64,000 bases of DNA from Bugula neritina (lineage: Eukaryota > Bryozoa > Gymnolaemata > Cheilostomatida > Bugulidae): positions 23,112,267 to 23,176,266 of the forward strand of contig OZ037766.1 in assembly GCA_964035545.1 (NCBI GenBank). The letters are read 5' to 3'. Made by a program: the position numbers and the translations under genes. The notes beneath the pieces are model-generated. The model was given only the letters and a program-made list of their open reading frames with translations, ran no database searches and was not told the origin of the DNA. Shown one piece after another: positions 34,001-44,800 of the stretch (its first letter is position 1; each line of letters opens with the position of its first letter).

Positions 34001-35500
34001 GTACCAAACTGTAATACTCATGTTTACAATAATTGTTCAAGCTGGTGTTCAATTTTTATAGAGAAAATTGTGGTAAGATTAATCTGAATTGTGCCTCAAC
34101 ACTTTCGTGTAATACTTAGTTCGGGTCATGATATTTAGTAGCGAAAAATGCTCAAATTCTTATTTTCTATAAAACATGTCACAATTAGGAAGAAGCTGCC
34201 CGTGAAATAGAAGAAAATATAACAACAGTTTAACCTTGACCTTTTTAAAGGTCACAAGGTAATAGCTAGTTACCACCCACTTCACACTGTTGGCTTACCT
34301 AACTTTGTTGCCCCTACTTTCAGCTCTATTATTCTTTCATTGTAATATACTTTCATTTAACACATGAGGATTCAAACCCTCACTACGAGTGAAATGCTTT
34401 CTCAATTTGAGTTTTCATTCCTAGTTAAATTCTAGTCTCCAGAATGCCTAGGGTGAACATATTTTTTCAGTAATCAACTTATGAAATATTTTGACGAGAG
34501 AAGGACGTTAGCCGCCTGCTTTTCAAAACCATAAATAATTTTGAATCATAAAATCGTAACCAATGAGATTTTGTAGTCTCAATTTCCTAAGAAACTAGTT
34601 CTGACTTGGAACTTTCAACTAAATGGTAGAAAATACTGGCAGATGTCCTTCTCAAGGTCACCCATCACTTAACAATTCAGATATATTGTTTTCAGTCTCC
34701 TTCAAGACTATTACCACCCATTAAATAACAACCTTGTCTTTAAAAACCAATCATTTATTATCTATAAAGGGTAAAAAATAACTGTGGTCAGCCATATTTG
34801 CAATTATTTTAAATAAGTTTAAAAGATAGCAGTTTTTTCGTGAATTTATAGATACACTTGAATACCAACTAATATTAGCCTGGCATATTTTATTCATTTA
34901 CAGCATTGTAAATGCCAAACACACAGTATTGTTTCACCAAATTGATGGACAGTAAATGCTGTGTAGACTGGGCTCCAGATATTTCTCAAATAGACATAAA
35001 ACCTACTGAACCACTATGTCAAGGTTATTCATATCATGTTCCACTACAAGACCAAGTAGACATTAGTAACTAACAAGTCACATAACTACTGCTTTCTCAC
35101 AACACAGCTGGTATATTTGTTATATCATATTTGTTAGCTTCATTTGGTATATTTTGCTAGTAGAATATAATATGCCAATGTACAATCATGTTATATCTCC
35201 CTCCCTGTCTATTTGGACATTAATTTTATAATTCACTAAAACATTTCAAAAAAAATATAAGCACATCTGTGGCTGTATGCCCAGGTGTTGTTTTCTCAGT
35301 TTCACGTAACTATATATGGTTTTTTTTTTAGAAAATAAAAGTTGTTTTAATCGTGTTTACAGCAAAGACAACTATATGGAAGTGACAGCTCTCTAACAGC
35401 CAATCAAACTCAAGAAGAAAGACCATTAACCAATCAGAACATGATCACGTTGACTCCCGATCAGTTGGAGAGGAATTCATTACCTGAGACCAATGTCTAG
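22020..35500 (+). CDS. Adhesion G protein-coupled receptor with EGF, pentraxin/LamG-like, HormR and GAIN regions
   Basis: Twenty-two exons join in phase (1073 aa plus TAG): 22020-22119, 23266-23394, 24655-24861, 25017-25154, 25392-25550, 25637-25873, 26716-26856, 27213-27316, 27959-28111, 28661-28777, 29233-29434, 29519-29674, 29862-30046, 30218-30403, 30747-30856, 30959-31058, 31812-31977, 32458-32585, 32725-32810, 33023-33149, 33624-33776, 35363-35500. Order: signal peptide (1-22); EGF-like (about 34-77; five Cys, GYTCICGPGFYW); pentraxin/LamG-like fold (about 77-324; GHWSHLVVTW, LAHVNIWKSSFTPEEL); HormR (about 324-400; TWSRTP, VPCPGF, GVWDSPYIDNCLT); GAIN (about 405-740) ending in a GPS-like region; seven TM helices (about 745-1000), with WGVPGILVSA in TM4 and FNCAQGSF in TM7. 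The short tail is Ser/Asn-rich. ATG 22020 has good context (CCATGG). The GPS keeps its Cys residues (ECVAI, PPCKL, VVCVC) but the HL/T cleavage tripeptide is replaced by AGDD, so autoproteolysis is unlikely. Ligand unknown. Confidence 0.94.
22391..22740 (+). repeat. 35-bp minisatellite in aGPCR intron 1
   Basis: Units of about 35 bp are built from TATGCTATTTCATACACATG plus CTATTCTATACTCAG. They are regular in the first part and decay rightwards. The array produces spurious Tyr/Ile/Cys/His-rich open frames. Confidence 0.88.
22857..23095 (+). repeat. 38-bp minisatellite in aGPCR intron 1, about 6 copies
   Basis: The unit is approximately GGGTTACTGTAATATATCAT plus ATCAATACCATAGCTATA. It ends about 170 bp before the acceptor of the EGF-like exon at 23266. 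Confidence 0.9.
23690..24540 (-). pseudogene. Dead LINE fragment: APE-type endonuclease domain and linker, split by a MITE
   Basis: Read on the minus strand, 24492-24286 gives YNIILVHAPQQGC...VVTGDLNRPVG, the endonuclease core of a non-LTR retrotransposon. Downstream (to about 24120) is VNTFFIQDKEKLVTLKSG. After an interruption at 23974-24134 the LINE reading resumes as RRTQLGYVKNCQVIPGEAVA (about 23945-23870). Frames shift between blocks and contain stops. No reverse transcriptase part follows, so this is a 5' piece of an element lying in aGPCR intron 23395-24654, antisense to the receptor. Confidence 0.8.
23974..24134. mobile_element. Short inverted-repeat element (MITE-like) nested in the LINE fragment
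   Basis: The ends GGCAGTAGTGGAGAAATTGAG and CTCAATTTCTCCATTACTGC are inverted repeats of about 20 bp. The right half recurs at 5993-6073. The element separates two pieces of LINE endonuclease/linker that are contiguous in intact elements, so it inserted after the LINE. Confidence 0.65.
24833..24951 (+). repeat. 40-bp tandem triplication spanning the splice donor of an aGPCR exon
   Basis: Three near-identical 40-bp units each contain the exon end TACAAGTATCAAATAAAGG followed by the donor GTGGGTATG. Donors fall at 24862, 24902 and 24942. The first keeps the frame with the next exon at 25017. The second adds 40 nt and shifts the frame; reaching the third passes an in-frame TAA at 24936. Confidence 0.93.
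26848..26926 (+). repeat. 30-bp tandem triplication spanning the splice donor of the HormR exon
   Basis: Three 30-bp units each contain GTACTTTCATACGTAAGTAC (one with CAAAC). Donors CGTAAGTA fall at 26857, 26887 and 26917. The first matches the phase-1 junction to 27213. The others would insert 10 or 20 residues in frame (RKYTSECTFK-type units). Confidence 0.93.
28191..28520. repeat. Foldback (inverted repeat) built from two SINE bodies in an aGPCR intron
   Basis: The left arm (about 28191-28312) and right arm (about 28402-28520) are inverse complements of roughly 120 bp with few mismatches. They include SINE body words (CATTCAGTCATAATTGCTTC, CTTAGCCC) and the same non-SINE flank (GGCTATATTACCCCAG). 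The loop of about 90 bp contains the SINE 3' end. Neither arm has the tRNA head. The intron is the GC-AG intron 28112-28660. Confidence 0.9.
30430..30730 (+). repeat. 15-bp minisatellite in an aGPCR intron
   Basis: The unit is ACCACATGCAGTGTT with a recurring variant (GTGTTCTACCACTTATAGTA) that imposes a higher-order period. It occupies most of intron 30404-30746, between the GPS-region exon and the TM1 exon, and ends about 15 bp before the acceptor. Confidence 0.92.
31059..31797 (+). repeat. 15-bp minisatellite beginning exactly at a splice donor, about 49 copies
   Basis: The unit is GTATGTCTCTACTCT. Its first copy is the splice donor itself (GAG then GTATGTCT at 31059). The array fills intron 31059-31811 almost completely. 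It contains no stop in any plus frame. The intron length is 753 nt, a multiple of three. Confidence 0.95.
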
Positions 35501-35766
35501 CCACACCGTATCTCCCTCTTTAGGAGTTGACTCTACGTCAGCGGCAGCATTTTGATTTACGGTCGAACAATACTTCTACAGCAGTATCAATGACATCAAT
35601 GGTGTAACAGTACATTGCTGTCAGCAAGCTCTATCCATGTATCATGTTATCTATTTCATTTCACCAATGATAGTAGTACTCTGTACATATTATTTATGTC
35701 ATGAAAATTGCGATGAGCTGTTCATTTATTTTTTGTTTACGTGGTTATATTTTTGAGAAAATTTGT

Positions 35767-35772
35767 AATAAA
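35767..35772 (+). terminator. Candidate polyadenylation signal for the adhesion GPCR
   Basis: AATAAA lies 267 bp after the TAG stop; a second AATAAA follows at 35786-35791. Position and spacing suit a 3' UTR end. Confidence 0.55.
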
Positions 35773-37619
35773 GGCAATAATATTGAATAAATACTATAAT
35801 TTTTGTCTAAAATAATAACAGAAGTACCATGGGGGCATGGCCGTTCTTATTCTAAACATGAGCCATTACCCAGAAAAATATTTTTTCTGCCTACATATTT
35901 AATGAGAGTTTTATGATTCCTAGACCAATAGCCAAGTGCATTAAATGGAATGATAATTAATTAGTGTTGTATGTAAATACTGACCAAATTTGAAACTATT
36001 AACCAACAGAATTCAGTTGCTGTTTGGGCCGTGTCGAGAATTGTTTTCCCTAGAAAAGACGCAGAATGATGGCCAGCTCTCTCTTCATGAGAAAGTTATT
36101 TTTTGTCAGAATTCTCTTACTGCATGTTAGGATGCTTAGAAGTTGAATGATGGCTCCAAAAGTTGTCTTGAATAAAGTTGCATAGCATTAGCATACATAG
36201 TAGACACTCTGCTAGAAGTCTTTAAAGTTTTTTATAAAAGCACAGAGTAATGTGCATCTTCCCCAAGTAATCTGGCCCAAAGGAATTGAAAACCAAGACT
36301 ATTTATAATAGTGAAATAATAAATTCCAGTGTTGATATTATTAACTGTTGATAGGGTTTGCTGCAAAGAACCCAGAACCACACATTAGTTGAGAAGTGAA
36401 AATTAGTCAATCTTCATTTCATAATTCATGATCATTTTTTGATAGAAAATATGCTAACAGCTGCAGTAACATTGACAAACATAATTGTTTTCAGAAACAC
36501 ACAATGCTAGCCAATTTCCTTTTTAGCCAGGAGTTATCTCCCTAATGCAACTCGTAAACTGTTGGAATATACACTATTACAACACGTAGTTAGTTGCAGT
36601 TAAAGTACAATGGCAGGAGTTTAATTAAGATTATTATAGAATGCGGGACTTTGAGTAATGATCACTTATATTTTCTAACTCTTCAACATGTCACTTGCAT
36701 AAATTTACATAAATATTTCACAACAATTTTGCCATGAAAATAAAAAAGATGAATTTATAAGCAGCCAGACACAGCCTCTGCTAACAAATCTGTGAGTACA
36801 ATGGCTATAAGTACTTCATTACTGGTGCTAACATTAGCTTGAGCCAACAAAAGCACGTGGAGTGCTTGTACTTTACTGTAACTTTTGAATAGTGGGAAAG
36901 AAGAATATTCCTGGCACAGAGCCAGGGTTTAATCTCCAGGGTGGTCTCAAGTCTGGTAAAAGGAGAAGTGTCCTTTTATTGGTTTATTTATAGCTTTATT
37001 AGTACAACTGGCAACAGTACACAAAGCAATGGTATTGTAACAGAACTGCAATTAATCAACTAACAAAATAGAATAAGTCATCATGTATATCAGTATCATA
37101 AAATAACATTACAATTATAACAAAATAGACATATTGATATACACATAATAATGATAATATATAATACATAATATAACATAATATATATACAGATTTTTAA
37201 CTATAAATTACCTGCATAATTAAAATATGATGTTGGATGAACAAAAACTTGTATGCTGTTGGCAGCCGATCTACAATTCGTTTAGCCTAGTGCCAGAAGT
37301 AGTGCCAGAAAACTTCCAACGTCCATCGGCAGGGTGATGTGACACTGACATAAGCGCGCTACATCGTCCTAGAACTAGCAAGGCGAATTATTTCATAGAA
37401 ACACGAATATCAATGGATTTTGTCCACCAAAATTATTTTGGCGAGAAATATATGTGAGTCGCGTCCTAGCTATCCCCACGTGCACATTGATATGCCAAAG
37501 AAATCAGGCTAGTTTAACTTTAAGTGCAAAAACTTCCTTGTTAGTAGGCGTGGTTTATATGAGGAGTGATGTTGTGAACGTGTAGAAATACTATAACATT
37601 TCATTTAGAAAATGGAGAT

Positions 37620-38139
37620 ATGAGACAGCGGACAGCTATTATGACAAGAGCACCACTGGAGGTATCGTTGGTATTCAAATATTTAAAATTGTTACATCTA
37701 GGTTGTTGCCTGGAATACATTTGGTTTATAAAAATAATCCTGACCTTGTTTCAAGGGCGGAGTCTCAAGAATGTCAATAACCAATCAAAATGAATTGAAC
37801 ATTCAAAGCGCTTAACCTGAGACTGAAAGAAGGATTGCGAACATGGGGGCTAGCTGTAACGAGGCTTGGAGGCGAGTATCTTCGGCAGAAAAGGACTTAC
37901 CACTCTGTCCACCACATCTCAACTAGGCTGTAACCGTGCTGTATGGTAGGGGCATGTCAAGCTAGTCAGCTGTATCATGTGACTTACTGGCCCGACAAGT
38001 CCTCACTGTGCACGCTTCTTCACAGATCATCAGTAGCGCTACTACTAGTACTCGCATCACCACTCCTACTAAAACTATTACTACTCACACGCCCTGTTAC
38101 TCTGGTGAATCCACTCCTTTGGCAGACCCCAATCCTCAG
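37620..38139 (+). CDS. Candidate 5' end of an unrecognised gene (two exons)
   Basis: ATG at 37620 opens a 14-codon exon (MRQRTAIMTRAPLE) ending at 37661 before GTATCG. A second stretch, 38026-38139, is framed by TTCTTCACAG and CAG/GTAAAC, is in the same phase, and encodes 38 residues rich in Thr/Ser/Pro (TRITTPTKT, GESTPLADPNPQ). I recognise no family, and no further exons are evident before PARN. The two pieces could be the disordered N-terminus of a real gene or chance. Confidence 0.25.
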
Positions 38140-40088
38140 GTAAACCACCCCATCATGTTTTCAATTGACTCGTTTCCTATGCGGACAGTATGCATAGCAG
38201 CCAGCCTTTTATTGGATAAACAATGAAAAGGGGAAAAATTTTTCCCCCTTATTTATACAATTTAGACTATAAATCATGGAATGCCTTAACTTTCGAAAGC
38301 TGTTTGAACAGTGCCCTGTTGATATTTTTGCTCAATCTTTAGTGCTTAGGCTATACCATCATTACTATCGCTGCACCTGGTACTAGAACATCAACTTGTA
38401 GTAAACTTGAAATACCTCGCTTATTAGCATTTAGCATTCTTTGTATATACTTGCATTTCACTTGGGTGTTACTATTGTTATTGAAAATCTCTCATTGACA
38501 ACCACAATTTTAAGTTGACTTTTAGAGTCTCCGAGCTGTTAAAATTCAACCCCGCTCATGGAAATTTCATGATTTTTTACAAAGTTGCACATTACATTGG
38601 GCCGGGCGTTATCTGCATATTATAATGGGTATCGTGATTGTCATTGTCTTAAATTTTATGATGTACAGCGCTGTAATGGCCGAAAGCAGGTCATTGAAAT
38701 GACAAAACTTTGACAATGATGAAAACAAGCAGCTACTGTATTTTTACACACGGGTTAGGGGAGAATAGTGCGAAGGCACATCCGCCCACTGGGTATTAGT
38801 CTCCTCATGTCATATCTTTCCACACACTGAATTATTAATCTAAACTTGCGCTACTGCTAATAGTGGCCCACCTTATTTATTAAACGTAATTTAGACTGAG
38901 TCAAGTATATGGGTGATGATGCATAAAGCATACAATATTTACCTTAGAACTGTATGCTAAGTGTGGCTATGCCGTATGCTTTGTTGAAATATGTGTTTAG
39001 GAGTAGCAAGCGAGGAACTTCCCTGTATACCAGGAAAAATTGCCACTTGGAACGTTCATTAAACAAGTCACGCTATTGTGTACTAGGATAGGTTCATACA
39101 GGACAATGACTCAACAAGGAAGTGTCGCTGCCGTGTTGCTGCCGCTGTATTAGCTTGTCAGAATCTCTCCGATTTGACATGTCAGAATGTTGAATTACTA
39201 TCATACTGGCCTGTAAAATCCAATATATTCTGGCGGATACTTCAGCCATCAAAGACAAGTAACAATCAGTGGTGTGTTGATAAAAATGTTCAACTGGTGC
39301 TCTAGGACAATAGGAAGGACAACTCTAGGCCGTGCAATGGGCCGCTTGAGAGGGTGCGGGAGGGGTGGCAAAGCGCCCTCCCGCATTGAATATTTTTCCT
39401 GTGTCAGGTTAAAGTTGAAGCCTTTGCAGCACATTCAAAAGTGTAATTTGCAAGTTTATATCATGACATCAGTTCAAATATGCACCATATTTAAAAAACT
39501 ACAACGAAAACTCTAATGTAGATATCAGTTTTTAATGTGCTCTAGATATGGGGTAAGTAGAGTAATGAAGACAATAGAAACCACATACAAGGCTTTACTA
39601 TATAGGCTACAACATTTTCAATTTCTCCACATTATATATCAACAATGATTTATCCAACAGAAATGTGAGCTTTTAATAAAATGCCATTTATTGGAATTTT
39701 TTCTTCAAAAATCTTCATTACTGTATCTAACTGGACTGATGCTACAAATGGTAAGACAAACCCGATTGGCTCTACATAACCTTTGCAAAAGAAGATGTGC
39801 TAAGTAGAGGCTCCGTCAACAACCACCCACCAAGTACTAGAAGATCCATCGCCCAGGATTGTAGATTCCAGTCACTATATATGTGGAAGACTTTTACATA
39901 ATGAATGGAAGTGAAACTCTCTGTTATATTCTGAAGTCTGTTTTCTGTCCTGAATAATTATTAATATATTGCATATAGCCTAATGCATTTTACATCCATG
40001 ATATTTATAATAGATTGACTAGTGAGTTCTATTATGGAGCAAAACATCCAAAACTAAAATTAAATGAAGTGAAAAATTTTATGAAAGT

Positions 40089-40317
40089 CGATTTTAGGTA
40101 AACATGGCACAGTTAATAAGGGCAAAATGGAAAAGTAGGTAAAAATGGCACACTGATTTTAAATTTTCCCAAATCTCCAAAATCAAACCCCCATTCTCAA
40201 GCCTAAACCCACATTCCAAACACCCAGTCCTGAACCCTAATATTGCAAACATGTCATTTTTACCTACTTTGCGATTTGTTCCATTATTACCTGTGCCATT
40301 TTCGCCAGAGACCAAAA
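40089..40317. mobile_element. Inverted-repeat element, copy 1 (MITE-like)
   Basis: The left end carries ATGGAAAAGTAGGTAAAAAT and the right end its inverse, ATTTTTACCTACTTTGCGAT, giving terminal inverted repeats of about 45 bp. The interior is short, C/A-rich (CAAATCTCCAAAATCAAACC) and non-coding. The start (GATTTTAGGT) and internal words match copy 2. Confidence 0.7.
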
Positions 40318-40324
40318 AATTCAG

Positions 40325-40465
40325 TATAATATCGCTACTGCTGTAACTATTGCTGCTGCTGCCACTACTACAACCACTAGCACTACTACCACTACTTCTA
40401 CTACTACCATCACCATCACAACTACCACCACAGCAATTTTTACTGCTACTATACCCACGCAACTA
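40325..40465. repeat. ACTACTACC-type trinucleotide repeat
   Basis: Degenerate CTA/CCA/CTG triplets immediately follow the inverted-repeat element. They create a Ser/Gly-rich minus-strand open frame with no coding support. Confidence 0.8.
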
Positions 40466-40810
40466 CTACTATAACTATTATAAATAGCTATTGCCAAGTC
40501 TACTGCTAAATTTTTCGTTTAGTGGGAGTATAGGTAGTTACATCACAAGTTGCTAATGCCACATCAAAGTTAGCAAGAAACTCTTGTGAAGTGAAAATAT
40601 ATTTTTACTATTTTACTTACTGAGATGCAGAAATGAAGATTTTGCTTAGCTTGAATTGAAATATTTTGGATTGGAAGTGAAATTGTTCATCACGTAAGCA
40701 GACAACTTCTCACACTACAAATATTAATCAGAACTATTCCGACAATGTTGCAACTCTTCATCTACCTCCCAATTTTTACTGGCGGTGTTGAATACCACTC
40801 TGTTGTTATC

Positions 40811-40995
40811 GATTTTAGGTGATAATGGCCCAAATGGAAAAGTAGGGTAAAAAGGGCACACTGATATTAAATTTTCTCAAATCTCCAACCCTCAAAATAA
40901 AACTCAAAACTCAAATCTCCAACCCTAAACCCCAATAATGAAAATGTGCCATTTTACCTACTTTTTTACTTGCGCCATTATTACCTGTACAATTT
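40811..40995. mobile_element. Inverted-repeat element, copy 2 (MITE-like)
   Basis: Same structure as the copy about 720 bp to the left: GATTTTAGGTGATAATGGCC start, AAATGGAAAAGTAGGGTAAA and inverse GTGCCATTTTACCTACTTTT, and a C/A-rich interior (AAATCTCCAACCCT). Sequence divergence shows the copies are old or independently inserted. Confidence 0.7.
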
Positions 40996-41610
40996 TTAAT
41001 GGACACCTTGTTATCAGTATAACTAGTACTGCATGTGATGAATAAACTTGTAGTAGTAACCATAGATACAACAGTTGAAATGCTAAATGCTCAAATTCTA
41101 TTATAAACTTGCTTCATTTTCTATATTGTTTAAATGTGTATCACCTTGCCATCAGGTTGAGTCAAAAATATTTAGAAAATTTCAATATTTAAAATAAACG
41201 CAGATAACTAAGGCTAATATTGTTAATTTCATATGTATTTCTTTTTAAACTACCACATAAATCAATTGGCAAGCATTTTCAAGGTATAGGAACTTTTCGA
41301 TTTTCTAGCAGATTGCTTTAAACCTCAAATAGAGATGCTCATTAATGGTTAGAATATTGTTTGGAAGCTGCTCATATTTGACTTTTTCTTTGAGATTAAA
41401 GCAGTACTCATTTAGCCTTCAAGCAGCAGTTTTTAGTCTTGCTGTTTCTTTTCTAAACACCAAATGATAGAATATAATTTCAGTGAGCTTGTAAAACCAC
41501 TGTGAGGAGATCTACTACTGCCCACATTTTTTCATACAGAAACACCCCCTCTCACAATACACTATCAGGTGGCTCATGTTTATAGAAGCCATTCTATGAC
41601 AAGGGTTTTT

Positions 41611-41616
41611 TTTATT
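41611..41616 (-). terminator. Candidate polyadenylation signal for PARN
   Basis: TTTATT on the plus strand is AATAAA on the minus strand, about 255 bp after the PARN stop. Another copy at 41629-41634 would serve equally well. Confidence 0.4.
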
Positions 41617-41870
41617 CAAACACAAAGATTTATTTCCAAGAATCTAGATATAGGCATTATTTAGTTGTGTACTTTAGATAATGCTGTGGTATAGCAAAGG
41701 TATGGCTACACATAATAATTGAAGTGATGAAATACAAATATATGATAACGTATCAAACATAATGTGACTAGAGACCACGTCTTGGTAAGCAATAACGAGT
41801 ATAATTTACAAATAACATTAGAAATAGATTCATTCAATCAGATATAAAGATGCTTTTTCTTGTTTCATAT

Positions 41871-44800
41871 TCACCAACTATCTTCTTCTTGGAAAAGTTT
41901 GTTCTTGTCAGTAGCTTGAAGGTCAGTATCTACAAAACATAGAATATTGCAAGAGTGACCTATGCACATCATTTGCAATGCTGTTGGATAGTCTAGAATA
42001 AAGTCACCACGCTATAACTCTGGTCAACATAATATTATAGCTAGTTTGGGTGAAAAACAAAAAAGTATTGACTGAAAGAACGTGCCAATATCTCACTGCA
42101 CTATATTTCGACATTAACTTTACGAAATCCAACCCATTCCGTAAGGCGTAAGGTCTAGCGTACTGCAAGGGAATTCCCCTTTTGCACAATTGTATGCGTG
42201 AAGTGAAGCATGACAGCGTTGCTTGGGTTCCATACAATGATTATTGTGCGATGATTGGCTGTTACATATTGATACCTTGTAAACTAGTTAAAAGTAAGCC
42301 CAGTCTATGTGCTAAGCAGCTAAGGTTACTAGTTGCCACATACTTTGTTCAGCAGTGCAGTATAATATAATGGCAACTATGCTTACTTACAGGTATAAAA
42401 AACTCACGCAAGTTTATAGTCACCATCCCGTGAGAAACCCCTGATGGAAGGTTTTGTTTTGTTAAATTGGGCTAAGGACGTTTTCAGATGGGGCACAGGA
42501 GCAATTATGACTGAATGCTCTTCTTAACATCACCCATGGCCTTTGTCGGCTCGAACCCAGGACTTCGCACTTACTAGGCCAACGCCCTAACCCCTAGACC
42601 TCGGCTGCCCCTTAACTATACTTACAAGTATGCAGAGTGACATGTATAATATATTTAACCCTTTGTATATGTGTGTGAACATTACAAGGGGTGTAAAGCT
42701 ACCATCTCAAACACAAAACTGTGTCACCAATAACACTAGTTTATTATATTTATGCTGGCTGTGACAATGTATAAACTGAGTGAATTTATTTCTACATTTA
42801 GCATAGTGATCTATAGTACAGCGATTGAGGGAGGGAACCAATGATGCCCTGAATCAATAGAATATTGGAAATTTCTGACTATCCAGGAGATAGAAATACC
42901 ATGTAAATAAGCATGGTGGAAAGATTTCTTTGAAAAACCAAAACTCTTTTTAGTTTGACCCAAAGAAAAGATTAGGGAGTAGCCGTGGTTAGTGGTTAGA
43001 GCACTGGCCAAGTAACCACAAGGTCAGTGGTGCCCATTTCCAGTAAAGGTCATTGGTAATGTTATGAAGGTCATTCAGTCATAATTGCTTCTGTGCCACA
43101 TTAGATAACAGTCCTTAGCCCACTTACAAAATGTCCCTTTCCATCAGGGGTTCACAGGGATAGCGACTATAAACCCATATGAGTTTTTCAAAGGACAAAT
43201 GAAACACATACTTTCTAGTGCATAAACTATTTGTTAACTGTTTCATTTTGTACACTAAGCATATATTTCCTTCTAGCTGTATTATGTAAAACAAATTAAA
43301 ACCGCGTTGAATGTCCCCCTACTTAGAGTTGTCCCACCTTGTTGTATAATTCTAAAACCTAACATTTAGCCAACACCAAAACTCAAGGTTATTTTTGAAT
43401 TAAATTGTATGAAGAAACCAAGATTATCTAGATACACTATGCACCAGTTTGTCCTTGTCTTACACCTAATCACAACTCAATAACGCAACTAAGGTATTAA
43501 CTTACTCAATATGCTGTATGTTTCAGAATTACGCAATAAATCAACACATGCCCGAGCACACATGGTTTTGAAAGCCTATGAAGTTCAAATAACTGGACGG
43601 ACTACCTGGCAATTCTGCACCATAAACTTTTAGTTTGATGAAAAAATGTGTAACAAGGTACAATTAGTTGAAGCAGAAGAGAATAGAATAAACTAATAGT
43701 TGCACTAAAAATAGAAAATGCTATAAGTAGAAAAACTGCAAGACAAGAATGCATAAAAAACAGATCAATATTAAGGAGCATTGCTACATTAATGGTGTTT
43801 ATAACATTGCAATGTGTAATGTCGCAACACTATGCGCATTGCAGAGTAATGCAATGCTGAATTTAATACAAAACGGTGTGGTACTCTAGTACTGGCATTA
43901 GCTAATGTGGTACTACAAGGCATTATCACTAGATGCTGAACATTATCATTGTTCCCACATTTTAGAAGTGAAACCTAATTCTCTGTAAGGGTGATTTCAC
44001 TATACCTAGCAAATCATAAGTCTTCAAGTTTTCTAGTTTGAGATAGAAAGTTCAATATTTCTGAATAAACTAAAATAATAAGTAATCTGTCAGCGTTTAA
44101 CGATCAACCCTTCCAACCCCTTAATCCTGCCCGCTGTTACACCCCTATTAGAATTTCCGGTGATCGCATACAGTAGTTGCTATGTTTGAATTATATAGTG
44201 TTCTATTATTTTGGACATTGCCTACCTGCAGTGATGGTGGAAGACAACTCTAGGTGCTTCTTCTTGGGTTTGGACACACTTCTGCTATGAAATAATTATA
44301 CTGATGCTCAAACATACATTAAAGTCATATACACTATACACACTACAACTATGTACACTATACACACTATGTACACTATACACACTACAACCATGTACAC
44401 TATACACACTACACACTATGTACACTATACACACTACAACCATGTACACTATACACGCTATGTACACTATACACACTACAACCATGTACACTATACACAC
44501 TACAACTATACACACTATACACACCCTCTTATAGAGAAGGCAATTTCTTAGAAAGAAAACGAATGCAAGCAAAATGATGTGTGCAAACTTTCAACCTATA
44601 GATCATTACCATAACTGAAATAATCCACATTATCCTCAGAATCTAACTCTCTAAATGAGACTATGACATGCTCAGTCCTTATTGCTAGTTGCTAGTAAGC
44701 ATCACGTGACAATGCAGGCACTACTCAATCTCTCCATGCTATCAATCCTGCTGTACCATAACGACATTCATTGCTCTCATTCATCAGCATTACAGTATTA

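Larger units (their letters stand above)
35792..41610. other. Spacer between convergent aGPCR and PARN
   Basis: Mostly unremarkable AT-rich sequence. 37130-37200 is ATAATATAACATAATATA low-complexity sequence. A GC-richer patch with a hairpin (GTGCGGGAGGGGTGGC and GCGCCCTCCCGCA) lies at 39354-39386 and is not explained. A candidate two-exon gene and two inverted-repeat elements are listed separately. Confidence 0.55.

Noticed and set aside
40094-40462. Ser/Gly-rich minus-strand ORF
   Set aside because: Trinucleotide repeat plus an inverted-repeat element; no splice or homology support.
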